The notes below the pieces were generated by a model that saw nothing but the letters and a program-made list of their open reading frames with translations, was not told the origin of the DNA and did not search any database. Shown here one piece after another: positions 34,896-46,901 of a DNA stretch of 64,000 bases. Positions within the stretch are counted from its first letter, which is position 1. Each line of letters opens with the position of its first letter. The stretch comes from Cervus elaphus (Eukaryota > Chordata > Mammalia > Artiodactyla > Cervidae), in NCBI RefSeq assembly GCF_910594005.1, contig NC_057831.1, forward strand, positions 40,196,001 through 40,260,000. Direction: 5' to 3'. The translations under genes were made by a program, and so were the position numbers.

Positions 34896-36774
34896 AACAG
34901 CTCCTGAATAGGTTGAGGAAAAATAAACAGACATTAACCATCATCTATTAAAATGATTTGTTATTGCTTTTTGGCTGAGTCTGCGTTCCCCCGCCCCCTA
35001 CCGGGAAACCTAACTGTTCAGTGACGCATCACATGCTGCTTGTTCTTTGCTTCTCTTTTCCTACTTATTTCATGAGTTCTCCATTTGCATGGCAGTCTCT
35101 GTCTTCACATGCCTGCTTCTGGAATGTTGAAATCCCACCAGGCTTTGCTACTAACCAGGCAGTGCTTTCCTTCCTGTCTACGGAGATCGCTGCCATTCAG
35201 GGGGTGCCACCACCCAAGGGGGTAGAGGGGTCCCTCCTCTGGCTGTGCGATACCAGACGGTGAGACCTGCCAACACGCAGGTGTTTTCACTTAACTTTTT
35301 AACGTGATTAATCCATGTGCCTGTAGCCAAGGGAGTTCAAGAAATTGGACTGTCTAGTATACTGTAGAAATATCAATAGTTTATATATTATGTTTATTAG
35401 TTTTTTTTTTTAACAAAATCCACTCCCTGGGTTGTATCCCCCTCTAGAGCTTAGGCACTTTCATCTCTATTCACCATAGAGCAGTTTTCACATATAGTGG
35501 GCATGCAAATATTTGTAAGCTGAAATAAAAGTGCAGACAGTACAAAGGATGATCCATAGTCATCTTTCATACCACATGAGCTACAGAAAGCATTTGAAGC
35601 TTTAACTTCTTATTATTTTTGCATTTGTTCTCCCTTGATAGTGTTTAAGTTTAAAGAGAAGAGCAATTAGTAAACTTGTTCAATCAGCATGTCATATGTC
35701 AATGTAAGATACACACTTACACCTAGTTGGCTTTTTGTACCAGTTTCCTCACTGTGAATATTGAGAATCTAGAAAAGTCTATTCTACAATATCTTTGATA
35801 GTATTTATAAATTCTTTATGAATATTTTACACATTTGTGTGTGTGCTTTTATTTAATTTGCAAATAAGGCAATAGTGCTACAGAATTACTACAAAATTGA
35901 AATTGCTAAAATAATAGGAAGCATTTGAGGCAGCAAATTTCATCTCATCATTTTGTATCCTTATTTGGGTTGCCAAGGCACAGCTTACACACTTAGTATG
36001 CTTCTACAATTCTTTGCCATTCTAGAGCATGTACTTCTGACATTTTTATTAGGCTTTTGTGTTTGGTCACTGTATTAAATCCAGCAATTTATTCCTTTCC
36101 ACTTAAATTGTCTTCCCTGTACAAGGGGTGGAGAGGAATTCACAGCGCCTGCACATAAAAGGCCATTATCTTATCTTAGCAAATCCGGCTCTACAGAGAC
36201 AGTGAATCACGACAGCTCAGCTGGGAAGCTGGGGAGGGAAGTGTATCAAGGAGGGAGAGCTAGTGAGTTGAGTCAGTGATGCAGCCTGTGCCTGGGCTGG
36301 TACTGAGTCCATCAACAGCAGCAAAGGTTAACATTCCTCTGCAGATCCTGGCCTGATAGACCATTTAGCAGACAGACTGAAGTTTGCACCCAGGGAGTGT
36401 CTTCTGCCTCTAAACTTGATTTAGTTGTAGCTTGTACAAACAACTCAGGAGACCCTATTACCCTGTTATTTTCTTGATCCAAATTAAAGCACCTTTTTTT
36501 CCTTTTTTTTTTTTTTTTCATGGGATAAACATGCTGACATTTTGTGTGTATAGCTGGACATAGGCTGAACAACTCTGTAGAAGCTTTGGAGCTTTACTTT
36601 AACATAGCCTTCATTCCACAAAGAGAAATATTTCCTGATTGGAGGAAGTGGTGGTGATGAGGGTGGAAAGGTTGAGGTCAGCCCTGTCACACTCATGAAT
36701 TCAGTGCCTGATCCAGGAGCTCTTCTAAGCGGTTCATTTGTATCAGTAGTTATTTATTGGATCCTCAGCAATAT

Positions 36775-37052
36775 GTTGTTGTTGTTCAGTTGCTCGTTTG
36801 TGTCTGACTCCTTACAACCCCATGGACTGCAGCACGCCAGGCTTCCCTGTCCTTCACTATCTCCTGGAGTTTGCTCAAACTCATGTCCATTGAGTCGATG
36901 ATGCCATCCAACCATCTCATCCTCTGTTGCCCACTTCTCCTCTTATCCTCAATCTTTCCCAGCATCAGGGCCTTTTCCAATGGTGGTCAGAGTATTGGAA
37001 CTTCAGCTTCACCATCAGTCCATCCAATGAATATTCAGGGTTGATTTTCATT
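36775..37052 (-). mobile_element. ART2-type ruminant retroposon (BovA end plus unique body), truncated
   Basis: It starts with (GTT)n-CAGTTGCTCG on the + strand. The ART2 body follows, containing TCCTTCACTATCTCCTGGAG, TCCATTGAGTCGATGATGCC and CCCAGCATCAGGGCC. It ends near TTCAGGGTTGATTTTC, well short of the longer copy at 52872. Orientation is assigned by analogy with the BovA end and is tentative. Confidence 0.75.
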
Positions 37053-37059
37053 AATACAA

Positions 37060-37160
37060 AAGGGAACCAAATTACAGATGGGAAAACTGAGACCCAAAGA
37101 GATGAAGTAATTTGCCCCAGTGGCAGGCTGGCATTTGACTACAGTGTAAAGCTTATTACC
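37060..37160 (-). mobile_element. MIR fragment, antisense
   Basis: ACAGATGGGAAAACTGAGAC and GATGAAGTAATTTGCCCCAG are the classic reverse-complement MIR core. Confidence 0.6.
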
Positions 37161-37289
37161 ATGTGTTTTAACTGGACTAAAGTTAAGAGTTTCTTTTCGG
37201 TAAAAATGTCATAGAAGGCATGATCCATATAATCTATTTAAATCCTTACCATGTTTGATGCATTGTTGACAGTGCACAGGTGCTTAGAG

Positions 37290-38235
37290 CGCTTGTCCCC
37301 CTCTGTCTTCCATTTGTCCATCACTTCTTAAGACCTGGAGCTTAGCGTCATCTTGACTCATTTCCTCATCCTTTATCCCCACTCTCAAGTTCTGTTGATT
37401 CTACCTTCTGATAGCTGCACCCATCAATCCTTTCCTTTTCCCTGTCTTTAGTTTAATTTGTAGCTAGGGTCCTCTGCTCCAAAATTTCTTCATCCAGAGT
37501 TGTCTTCTTGAAGCACAGCTTGGATTAGGTTCTTCCCCCAGTCAATACTCATTTGGTCTATGAGCATGGCAGTTTAGATTTAGCAAAACCTTTCCCTATT
37601 ACTCTCAAAGGAACTCTTATAAATACATATCACTGCCTCAATTGGATAAATGAAATAACTAGCCTACAGTGGTTAGCTGAATTACTAGACCAATGTAGTT
37701 AGACTGATAAATAGTAAAACTATTACTTTTCTCTAAACTTTTACAGTCACCAGGGTCTGTAGTCTAAACTCCAACTTGGCCTTTAAGTTTCCTCAGTGGT
37801 CTCAATTTATCATTCTTATTCCCTGATCTTATACTTGAAGAGTTACACACCTGAAGTCAGCTACTCTTGAGCCTGTGGAGTTCTGCTTCTGCTATTTCTC
37901 CTGTCCTTTTCATCAGGCAGACTTCTCTTCACTCTTCACAAGCCCGATCATGCCGCTTCCACCTTGAAATCCTCCTCGATTTCACCTAGGAAAAATGTGA
38001 CCTCATTAATTCAGTGCCTCAGGCAAACAGTGCTCTCCATTTAAAGGTCACAGAAGCCTCACACAGATTATCCCTCTTCCTTCTCCTTTACTGCCTTACA
38101 GAATATTTCTCATCCCCCTTTTTGGTGATAGTATGCCTTATGTCTCAAGAGGTTGTCATAGCAGAGGTCATATTTTATTTATCTTACTATCACCTTAGGT
38201 CCTGGCCCAAAGTTGGGACTGCTTTGTTGACTAAA
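37290..38235 (+). mobile_element. L2 3' region, long diverged copy
   Basis: The order of pyrimidine-rich and Ala/Leu-rich-like segments follows the L2 3' part. They include TTCTACCTTCTGATAGCTGC, GAAGCACAGCTTGGATTAGG and CACCTTGAAATCCTCCTCGAT, and the copy ends at ACTTGGTCCTGGC-like sequence near 38200. Diverged throughout. Confidence 0.45.
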
Positions 38236-38794
38236 TGAGCTTACATGAAGATTTTATAATGAATTCAAATGAATTCTTCTCTGAGGCTTTTTTGGGAGAA
38301 TTTAATCTGAGCCTGCTCCCTTTTTGCAGCCCTACCACATAGTTTTTCTTAGGCCTCTGTTAGTTTTATGTAACAGTTGCCTTTTAGCATAGTGATTTTG
38401 TTCTCTCTCTCCTAAAATCCAAGCTTCTGGTGGCAGGTTCTAAGTCTTTTTCATTTATATGCCTCCCAAGGTACATGCTGTATTACTGAGCATGTAATAG
38501 GAGCTTGATAAATGTTTATTAGATACATTTAATAAGGATTTTACATTCTTTTCCTCCAAGTCACATTTCTATCATCACAACAGAAAACTTGTGTCTTAAA
38601 AAATATTTTAAAAAAATCAGTAATAGTGTCTCCAATTTTTAAACAGTTAATATTTGACAGAACTAGAGCATGTTTATACAGATTGTTAAACCAATGTCCA
38701 GACAAACAGCCTAGCAGTTGTTTTCTATCATATTTATTATGGGAATGTTATTATGTTAATTTATTTTAGAATTTAAATAAATGGCACGTGAATC

Positions 38795-39018
38795 AGCATG
38801 CTGTGGTGGAGAGAGCCAGGATTTTGTGGGATAGGATTCAAACTCTAGTTTCAGCAATGTGCTGGGTGGGAAACACTCTCCTCTAACCTGGTTTCCTTGC
38901 CTGTTAGGGGAAGATAATACACTACGTATGTTACTGGGTTGCTGTGAAGATTGAGTTTGTGGTATCAGCAAAGTCCTTACACTTAGTAAATTCTCAATAA
39001 ATATTGCTGGTTATTAGA
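38795..39018 (+). mobile_element. MIR
   Basis: TGGTGGAGAGAGCCAGGATTT, GATTCAAACTCTAGTTTCAG and GGTTTCCTTGCCTGTTAG are followed by a 3' end CTTAGTAAATTCTCAATAAA. Nearly full length. Confidence 0.65.
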
Positions 39019-40538
39019 AACACTGACACTTTCCTGAATTCATGTGCTGTACACATGTGCTTGGGAATTAGAATATTTCACTTTATTTCTGAAATGCTCT
39101 GTATCCAGGATAACATTTCATGTCAGCCAGCTTATTGTGGATGCTTTTGGAAGAACTCTTCAATGTTAAATACATTCAATGTTGGATGTCTCAAGATGAG
39201 GTAAACTGTTTAAATGCAGAAAATAAGTGCTTGTGGTTTGTGGATTAGTTATATGGTTTCGGTTGCAAGTAACTGACACCTGTCTGAATCTGGTTTTAAT
39301 AATAAGCAAAATTATGAACTCACAGAGCAAGTTCAGAGATAGCTTTTCATTTTTTTCTCTCCACTTTTCCATCCTCAAGGGCAGATTATATTAAGGTTTT
39401 GCTCCTATTCTCAAAATGGCCGTCATTTAGGGCTTCATGTTGAAATTCTTCTGGTTCATATGCAGTAGAAACAAGAGGAAAAAAGAAAGGAGAGAGAAAA
39501 AGAAGAAAATAAAGAACAGAGAGAAGGGAGGCGATATTTCCCCCCTGCCCCGTAGATTCTGTATCCCTTATCTCAGTTCATTGACGCAACTTAGGTAAAG
39601 TTAGGTCTAAAGTCTACAACTATAGACCAAGAGTTGCCAAAGAAATGGCATATGGTGATTGATTTAAACTACTTAAAATACTGCTCTGGTCTTTCAGATG
39701 GATAGGTAAGTGAATCAGATTAGGATTCTATCAGGATTGAGGAAGAGGCACCGACTGATGTGAGGAAATAACCAACAGTGTCTGGTACAGTTAGGAACTT
39801 AAATTTTAATTGTTCATTTGATTTTACTATAGAAATTTAGAAAAATTGCTGATATAGCAACTTATAGTTTAGGTCCATAAAACTGGAACATCTTAGGTTT
39901 GCTGATTACTTTGTGCTCCATCTTCACATGTAGGGATAATAAAACCTACCTTTCAGGTTTTTGAGGTAATTAAAAATAAAATCTATGTAAGGCTTGCTTT
40001 GAGTAGTTATATTTTCTTGGTCAGAATTTCTGTATTTCATCTTTGACTCTTTTATATTACTGTTTTCCACTTATAAATACTTAACATTATGAATCTGCTT
40101 AGGTGCCTGATTTTCACATTTAAGTTTGTACACCCAAGAAAAGATTCAAAAGTCTTTTTATAAACAAGAGTCTACATTTTATAAACTCTATGTTCATGCA
40201 ATTTTCTCTGTTCCTCACAGGAGTCCTGTGAGATAGATATCATTTATGACATTTTACAGATCTCATTACCTGCCTCCTCCTCGAAAATGTGACTTTCATG
40301 AGAACAGAGAGTCAGTCTGTTTTCTTCACTGTTGTACCTTCAGCATCCAAAATAGTACATCATGGAGGCAGACTGGTGAATGCTCAGTCAGTGTTTGTTG
40401 AAGGAAAGGAGAAGGGGAGGGAGGAGTTTGCCTACAGAGGGGAAAGGGCTCTTTTAGTTCATGACTTAACAGTGAAGATATGAAGCCTCTTTTTTCATGG
40501 GCCTGAGACCCGTTTACCCACCTCGGACTCTTTAGCTG

Positions 40539-40932
40539 TGTTAGGTCAGTTTTCTCTCCCCCGGTCCTTAAATAGCTGCAGCAGAGAGTTGAAGCAATAG
40601 GCCAGGACAGCTCAAGCAGGCAGGGTTTATTGAGCAAGCAGCACGTAGTGCAGTCTTGAGACATGACAGTGGACCAACCTCTGCAGGGGTCTTCCTAGCC
40701 GGTTTTGATTTCCTTTTTTACATCCCTTGTTTCCTCTGCTGGGCAGTCCCTGAGGCCTGATTGGTTACACCTATGCAAATGAGGCGTAAACTCGAAACCA
40801 ATCAGGAAACGGGGTGTGTTGGGCATGGTCTCCCTCCGGATGTGTGGTTCTCCTTTCCCGCCATCCTGTGGCCTCCTAACTGCCACTTCCATCGGACCAC
40901 CATTTTGGACCCCGTTCTCCTGACTCTTAACA
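40539..40932 (-). mobile_element. ERV1-like solo LTR
   Basis: Termini are TGTTAGG...TTAACA, a short imperfect inverted repeat with TG/CA ends. On the minus strand it shows an octamer (ATTTGCAT, 40773-40780), a CCAAT box (40760-40764), a TATA-like TAAAAAAGG and an AATAAA signal (40626-40631) in the order expected of U3-R-U5. The GCTCAATAAACCC context resembles gammaretrovirus-like LTRs. No viral coding sequence is present. The 4-bp target duplication is not clean (GCTG versus GCCT), so the ends may be a few bases off. Confidence 0.6.
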
Positions 40933-41034
40933 GCCTAATGGCTTCATTCCACTTTCTTCACCCTCGTTTTCTCTGTCTGCACTCAGCTGCATGAGCACAC
41001 GCAGTTCCCAAGATAATCCTTGCTTTTCACGTCC

Positions 41035-41560
41035 GCAGGGCCTTTATATATACACATGCCCAAGCCAGTGGTTCCACCTGCTCAGCCCTCTCTGCCTTCT
41101 CATACGCTATGGTTGTCTCAGGGCATCCCTGCTTTACTCCGTCGTTGTGGTTCAGTCGCTAAGTCAAGTCCGACTCTGTGACCCCGTGGACTGCAGCACG
41201 TGTTCTCTGCCCTCCACTATCCCCCAAAATTTGCTCAGATTCATGTCTGTTGAATTGATGAGGCTATCTAACCATCTCTGTATATAGAGCCTTTATATTC
41301 CAGTTCAAAGATGACTTCCTCTGGTAAACCTTTCATGATCCTCCAGGTTAAATCACCTTCTCTTTACACATACACCTACTACAAGGATATAGTTTTTAAA
41401 TGCATGTGTGTTTGTATGATTATTTTATGGCTGCTCTTTCTTCACAATAGATCTTAAAAACAGAATATGGGTCTTGACTTATTATTGGTTCCCTAAAACC
41501 TGAGCAGTATCTGGCATATTCTAGGTGCTCAATGAATATAATATGTTGACTGAATGTCAC
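41035..41560 (+). mobile_element. L2 3' region split by an ART2 insertion
   Basis: CTGCTCAGCCCTCTCTGCCT lies left of the ART2 copy (41141-41282). To its right are GATGACTTCCTCTGGTAAAC and the terminal GGTGCTCAATGAATATAATA. Together they reconstruct one interrupted L2 end. Confidence 0.5.
41141..41282 (-). mobile_element. ART2-type fragment inserted in an L2 copy
   Basis: A short diverged copy of the same family as 36775 (GTTGTGGTTCAGTCGCTAAG... to TCTAACCATCTCTG). L2-like sequence lies on both sides, so this is a nested insertion. Confidence 0.7.
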
Positions 41561-41819
41561 CATTGTCTTGTCAGTCTATTTTCATGTGTTTTTCATCAGT
41601 TATACTTACAGTTTGCAGAAGAAAGTTTAGTGTTTTGTATAAGTCCCTCACTTTCCCCCATATATCTTTTCTCACAATAACTTATGTGCTGGAAAACTGT
41701 GAGGTCTTTAGGACCAGCCACTGCTTACCTGCTTCAAGTCTGTATCCTCATTTCCTTCTCTTACTTTAGTCTCCGCTTTAAATTTACCTTCACTGCACTT
41801 CACTCCATTCAAGGATAGA

Positions 41820-41990
41820 TGATGGTTCCCTTATCTGAGTGACCTCCACACTGCTCGCCCACCATTAATGTCGTTATCATATCTGTTCTTCTCATTTGTC
41901 TGTCTGTTAAGCTGAGAAGTAGACTGAATCTAGTCTAAGATATTTGCCCCGAGCTTAGCGTGGTGCCTGACATGGTACACACCAAAGACA
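41820..41990 (+). mobile_element. L2 3' end fragment
   Basis: AGCTGAGAAGTAGACTGAAT and GCTTAGCGTGGTGCCTGACA follow the L2 terminal pattern. Weak. Confidence 0.35.
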
Positions 41991-42959
41991 TTTCCCAGAA
42001 ATGCACCTCTTGTGTGACATTCCCCAGATACTGAAATCATTCTTGGAAAATGCGTTCAGTAAGCAGTTGTCATTTAATTCAGTATCTTCGCTGCAGCATA
42101 TGCATCCTTCAAGGATTGCTTAACATAATCTACTTTTTAGTGATCTTAAAAACCGAAGAGCCTGTTGGATGCTGCATACAAGTACCCGGCTGGGGAGGAG
42201 AATGGGAGATGAAATCCAGCATGTCTTTTGCTCATTAGGCTGTTTCTACCCCTGAGGGGCTATCTTTAAAAATGTTTCACAGAGATGCTGTGTGTGATCA
42301 TATGACCCTACATAGAGGAAGAAAATGTTAGAAATTTCTATTTAAATTTTTCTCTCAACTTTGTTTCTCTGAATTTTAAAATACTCATAGTATAGTGGTA
42401 CTATAATGGTAAATTTATATAAATGCATGAATAAATTATAAATGGTGGGGATGCTTGCTAACTGTACTGATAATGATATGTGATGAAAGCAGTTATGGAG
42501 AACTGTGATTGAACTTACGAGTCCAATGTCAGTGTAGTTTCCACGTTGACTTATGGCTTCTTCTTGACGCAATTTTCAGCTGCCTTAAGAAACGCATGCT
42601 CAGAGTAATGACATCTTGGACATCCTATGCACTGTGGCACTTGTGCATGTGTGAATTGTGTGTCTGTCCCTTGTTCCTGTGCTTGTGATGAAGAAGAAAA
42701 TGGTTGGACTGTGCCTATTGTCTGCAGGCTTTGTTCAGATTCATCCAAATGCCTCCCTTTTTGGCAAAGCGTCTACCTTAATTTCCAAAATTCTCAAGTC
42801 AGTTCTCCTTGCAAATGAGTTTATGAGGAGTCTTCTTTTCCCCATTATTGGCATACTCTCAGTCTTTAGATAAAAAAGTAAGTGTTTCATTTCTCCACTG
42901 CCTTTGGGATATGATACTAATGAATGAATAGTTGGTTTCTGATCACAAAATAGACAAAC

Positions 42960-43130
42960 ATGCTTGGAGCTGGAATCATGGCTCAGCCACTTTGCAAATG
43001 TGTGATTTGAACAAAATAATTAACCACTCTGAGCTTGTTTCTTTTTCTATAAGATGAAAATAATAATTAATTCACAGAATTGTTAAAAGAAATAAGCCTA
43101 TGTGAAGTGGTTGGCATAGTATGAAGTAGA
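42960..43130 (+). mobile_element. MIR, 5'-truncated
   Basis: GAATCATGGCTCAGCCACTT, TTAACCACTCTGAGCTTG and TATAAGATGAAAATAATAA match the MIR core and A-rich 3' half. Confidence 0.62.
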
Positions 43131-43292
43131 CATTTTATAGAATTTTGACTTTTGAGCATGCTAACTGCAGAATACTTTTTCATATTTATTAGGAATACTA
43201 AAATCACAGCTGCTTGTTTGTGAGGTCTGATGTGATGGTTGCTTTAACATAAAAGTTTGTTCCTTTCCTGTATTAAACTAGTTAAAATGTAA

Positions 43293-43507
43293 CTGCATGC
43301 ATGCTAAGTCACTTGAGGCGTGTCCAGCTGAGTGACTCAATGGACTGCCAGACTCTTCCGTCCATAGGATTCTTCAGGCAAGAATGCTGGAGCGGTTTCC
43401 AGGCCCTCTTTCAGAGGATCTTCCAGACCCAGGGATTGAACCTGTGTTTCTTAAATCTACCTGCATTGGCAGGTGGGTTCTTTACCACCAGCACCACCTG
43501 GGAAGCT
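43293..43507 (-). mobile_element. Bov-tA-type SINE, antisense, diverged
   Basis: On the minus strand it starts GAGCTTCCCAGGTGGTGCTG and runs to the CATGCATGC end. Heavily diverged in the middle. It is followed about 50 bases later by a long A run at about 43558-43574. Confidence 0.8.
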
Positions 43508-43879
43508 CACATTTATTTGGTTAGATGATTGGCTAATGGATTAGTCATTTTCTGAGGAAAAAAAAAAAAAAAACCTTTTTTCTTTTTCATCTTAAGCCGT
43601 CATACAAGAGTTGAGTAATGATACAGTGATGCAGTGTCCATCAGTGTCCTGAATATTGTTGAGTCATGTGGTGCTACAGGGCTTTGGAGGAGTAAAACCA
43701 CTTCTGACTGCAGTATCTAGGAGGGCAACACAGAGATTCTATTTTAAGTGGCTTTCTGTAGTTTCCAAAAGCATAAGATGAAAAAAAAAATCCATACAGA
43801 GAGAATAACATTATTTAAAATGGTTAAAAGGTATGTTTTTTGACTAGGAAAAATTTCATATGCTTGTGGTATTGGATTA

Positions 43880-44130
43880 AGGAGAAAAATAGTCAAGAAA
43901 TGTAAATTGAGACCATTTTTAAAGGCTCTGAAATGCTTGGCTAGGGACTTTAGATTTTATTTGGAAGGCAAGGGTCATCTGATCAAGATAATTCTCTGGA
44001 AAGATTTTGACTGTACATTGAAGTACAGAAAGACTTAAAGCCTAGAGATAGTCATAGAAATAATACTGCAGTCCAGAGTTCTAAATTCAGGGTGATACTA
44101 TTAGGAGAAGAGTAGGATATATAAAGAGAT
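43880..44130 (-). mobile_element. L2 fragment, antisense
   Basis: GACTTTAGATTTTATTTGGA, TCATCTGATCAAGATAATTC and ATACTGCAGTCCAGAG are in the order of reverse-complement L2 3' sequence. Confidence 0.45.
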
Positions 44131-44489
44131 ATTTGCAATTAAATTGCAATGAGTATGGTGTATCATGATGGTTTTATGCAGAGAACAGGATTTTAAAATT
44201 TTAAGCAAAGCCTATGTAAACAACAAAGCTGATTTCCAGGGCACTTTAATTATGGTACTGCTAATAACAAATGAAGTTCTAAAAGTATACTAGTGTGACA
44301 TAGAGTCTTTCATGGAAGAGCACTACTTTTGTTTCAGGGTTTGGAGTCACTTCTTACCTTTTTCCCTGACATATATGCTCTGGTTCCTTTATTCTGTTGC
44401 TTGGAGTAGTAGAGGCATAGATCTATTAATGTAACCTTCAGTTTTTGTATTAGAATAAAAGAATGTATAGTCTCATGCTAGAAAGGACC

Positions 44490-44570
44490 TTAGAAACTTA
44501 GGTGACGAAACAAGTGCCAGAGATGTTATGTAGCCTGCCCAAGGTTGCCCAGCCTGCGGAGGAGCCTTCA
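44490..44570 (-). mobile_element. MIR fragment, antisense
   Basis: GTAGCCTGCCCAAGGTTGCC matches the reverse-complement MIR core. Short and diverged. Confidence 0.4.
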
Positions 44571-44711
44571 CTATGGCTCATAGGTCCAGGCTCCCGTGTA
44601 CAGGTCCTCCTAAGACTTTTTGCTGCCTGGTCTACACCTGCCCCAGGAACCCAGATCCTTTTTCCTTCTTTTTCTTACCATTTCACACTGTTTGCATTTG
44701 TTGTTATATTT

Positions 44712-44923
44712 TGGGGATTCCCTGGTGGCTCAGACAGTAAAGTGTCTGCCCGTAATGTGGGAGACCTGGGTTCGATACCCGGGTCGGGAAGATCCCCTGG
44801 AGAAGGAAATGGCAATCCACTCCAGTACTCTTGCCTAGAAAATTCCATGGATGGAGGAGCCTCGTGGGCTACAGTCCATGGGGTCACAAAGAATTGGACA
44901 CGACTGAGTGACTTCACTTTCAC
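44712..44923 (+). mobile_element. Bov-tA-type SINE, full length, well preserved
   Basis: GGGGATTCCCTGGTGGCTCA head, intact B-box-like GGTTCGATACC, GTCGGGAAGATCCCCTGGAG body and GAGTGACTTCACTTTCAC tail. One of the two least diverged copies in the window, together with 46687. Confidence 0.88.
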
Positions 44924-46686
44924 CCTTAAATTCACAGAATGTACGTGATGCTCATTATTATTATTACTGTCTTTAGAAAGTAAACATGTATTAAGGGTGC
45001 TGTGCCAGCCTCTGCATAAAGCCAGATAAATATCCAAAGGCCTTAGCCCCCACTGTGTCTCATATTTCATAAACTGGGGTTTATATCCTCAGGCCACTGG
45101 ATTAAACATTTATATATTAGTTTTCTCCCTCATTCTACATTCTTGCTTAGATGGTTTTTTTGCCTTATTTTTTATTTAATTCTGGCTAATACTTTTGGTT
45201 CTAAGGAAGAGGAAAGGGAAATTCACATGTTGTTTTTCTTTTCCAAGAAGCTATAGGTGTATTTTTAATATATTCTTTCTAGAAGGGCTATTAGTTTTTA
45301 TACCTTACCTTAGTTTACAGATGAAAAAGCTGAAAATTGACTAGCCTCGCTGATGAAAGGTAAAGGCATGAATGAAACTCAAATTTTCTTGGATCCATGA
45401 AATAGAACATGTATTGAGAAGTGACATCCTAATATTGACATTGGCAAACGGAGAAACACTCAGAGAAAAACACTGAGGATGTAAAAAGTCCTGAATGGAA
45501 TATCATATGAGAATCAGTTGAAAAAACTTGAAAGGTCTAGAAGAGTTTATCTAGGAGCTACTTAATCAGACTTTCTAAAACATCTGAGGTATTATCCTCT
45601 CAATGAAGTTTTTAAATGCTAGCTAACTCAGAAGGTCCAGGTAATTTGGTGATGGAACTGTTTGCCTCAAAGTCTTTGCAGAATGCTTGGTGCCAGGTAC
45701 CCAGTACTAGGCCACTGTTGAAAGATTGCACAAGAATGTGTCTTAAGTGTTTCTAATTTTTATGCCATTGAATTGCATTTAAAAGTGAATCTGATACTAA
45801 ATGACATTATATAACAGAGATTAACCATAATTTGTCTGAATCAAGGATGATAAGGCGTTCCCTACTCTGGTAGGCTCCCTGAGGGCATTCTCTGAAACAC
45901 TTTATATGCAAAAATCTTAATTTGAAAATCCCTGGGGTAAATAATTTCCAATTTTCATTTCAATGGAAAGATATTAATTTAACTTCAATTTAGAGCAAGA
46001 TCCATTTGTGTGCCTGGTTCCTGATGTGTTCATGAGTTTTGAGGGAAATTCTCACACTGGTTTGTACTGGAGCAGAAGACATACCATTATCTTATTAGCC
46101 AGTTAATGCAACTCTTTATTTATTTCCAATTAAATCCAGTCCTCACCACACTCCTCTTGAAAGGTATTTGAGCTGCCTGATAAGCTATTTAACCCAATAT
46201 AATGAAATAGAACAAAACAAAATCTTATATTATTTTCAGGACTCTAAGGAGGTACCTTCAAACTTTTTTTTCCTGCACAGTGATCTTTTTTCTTCTAAAA
46301 GTCTTAGATCTATGCTCAGTTTAGAAAACATAATTGTAAGTAAATCTACTTGAATTTATAGGCTTGATTTTTCTTAACACCACTTTTGAAAAGAAAGGGT
46401 GGAGAATAAAGGACAGATATTATTAAATAAAGTGTTAGCATAGTTACATACTCAAATTATCAGGTTCTTTGATACAGAATGCTGTAGCATAAAGTACATT
46501 TTCACTTTATTTATATGAGGGTCTTTGTCATACTTGAAGTCTCTTCCACCCAAGAAAATGTCTAGGAAATAGTAGCATATTCAAACAAGTTTTCTACTGA
46601 TTGTTGTCCACTGACTTTTAACATACTGTAGACATTCTAGAAATACTAGCAAACCAAACGACTGTCCATTAATTACCTCTTATTAT

Positions 46687-46901
46687 GGGGCTTCCCTGGT
46701 AGGTCAGACGGTAAAGCGTCTGCCTACAATGTGGGAGACCCGAGTTCGATCCCTGGGTCGGAAAGATCCCCTGGAGAAGGAAATGGCAACCTACTCCAGT
46801 ATTCTTGCCTGGAAAATACCATGGACTGAGGATCCTGGTAGGCTATAGTCCATGGGGTCGCAAAGAGTCCGACGCCACTGAGCGACTTCACTCACTCACT
46901 C
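46687..46901 (+). mobile_element. Bov-tA-type SINE, full length, well preserved
   Basis: GGGGCTTCCCTGGTAGGTCA head with A-box-like and B-box-like (GAGTTCGATCC) pol III promoter elements. The body is near-consensus, with a (CACT)n tail. The head looks like a tRNA, but the rest is SINE. Confidence 0.9.

Noticed and set aside
35021..35263. 80-codon frame with a hydrophobic start
   Set aside because: No family recognised. The composition is ordinary and there is no nearby promoter or poly-A signal.
44502..44948. 148-codon frame
   Set aside because: Its second half is the translation of a Bov-tA SINE (44712-44923). The SINE phrase recurs at many loci in the window.
46687..46760. tRNA-like segment with A-box and B-box motifs
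   Set aside because: It is the tRNA-derived head of a Bov-tA SINE and continues into the BovA body. The cloverleaf is not conserved, so it is not a tRNA gene.
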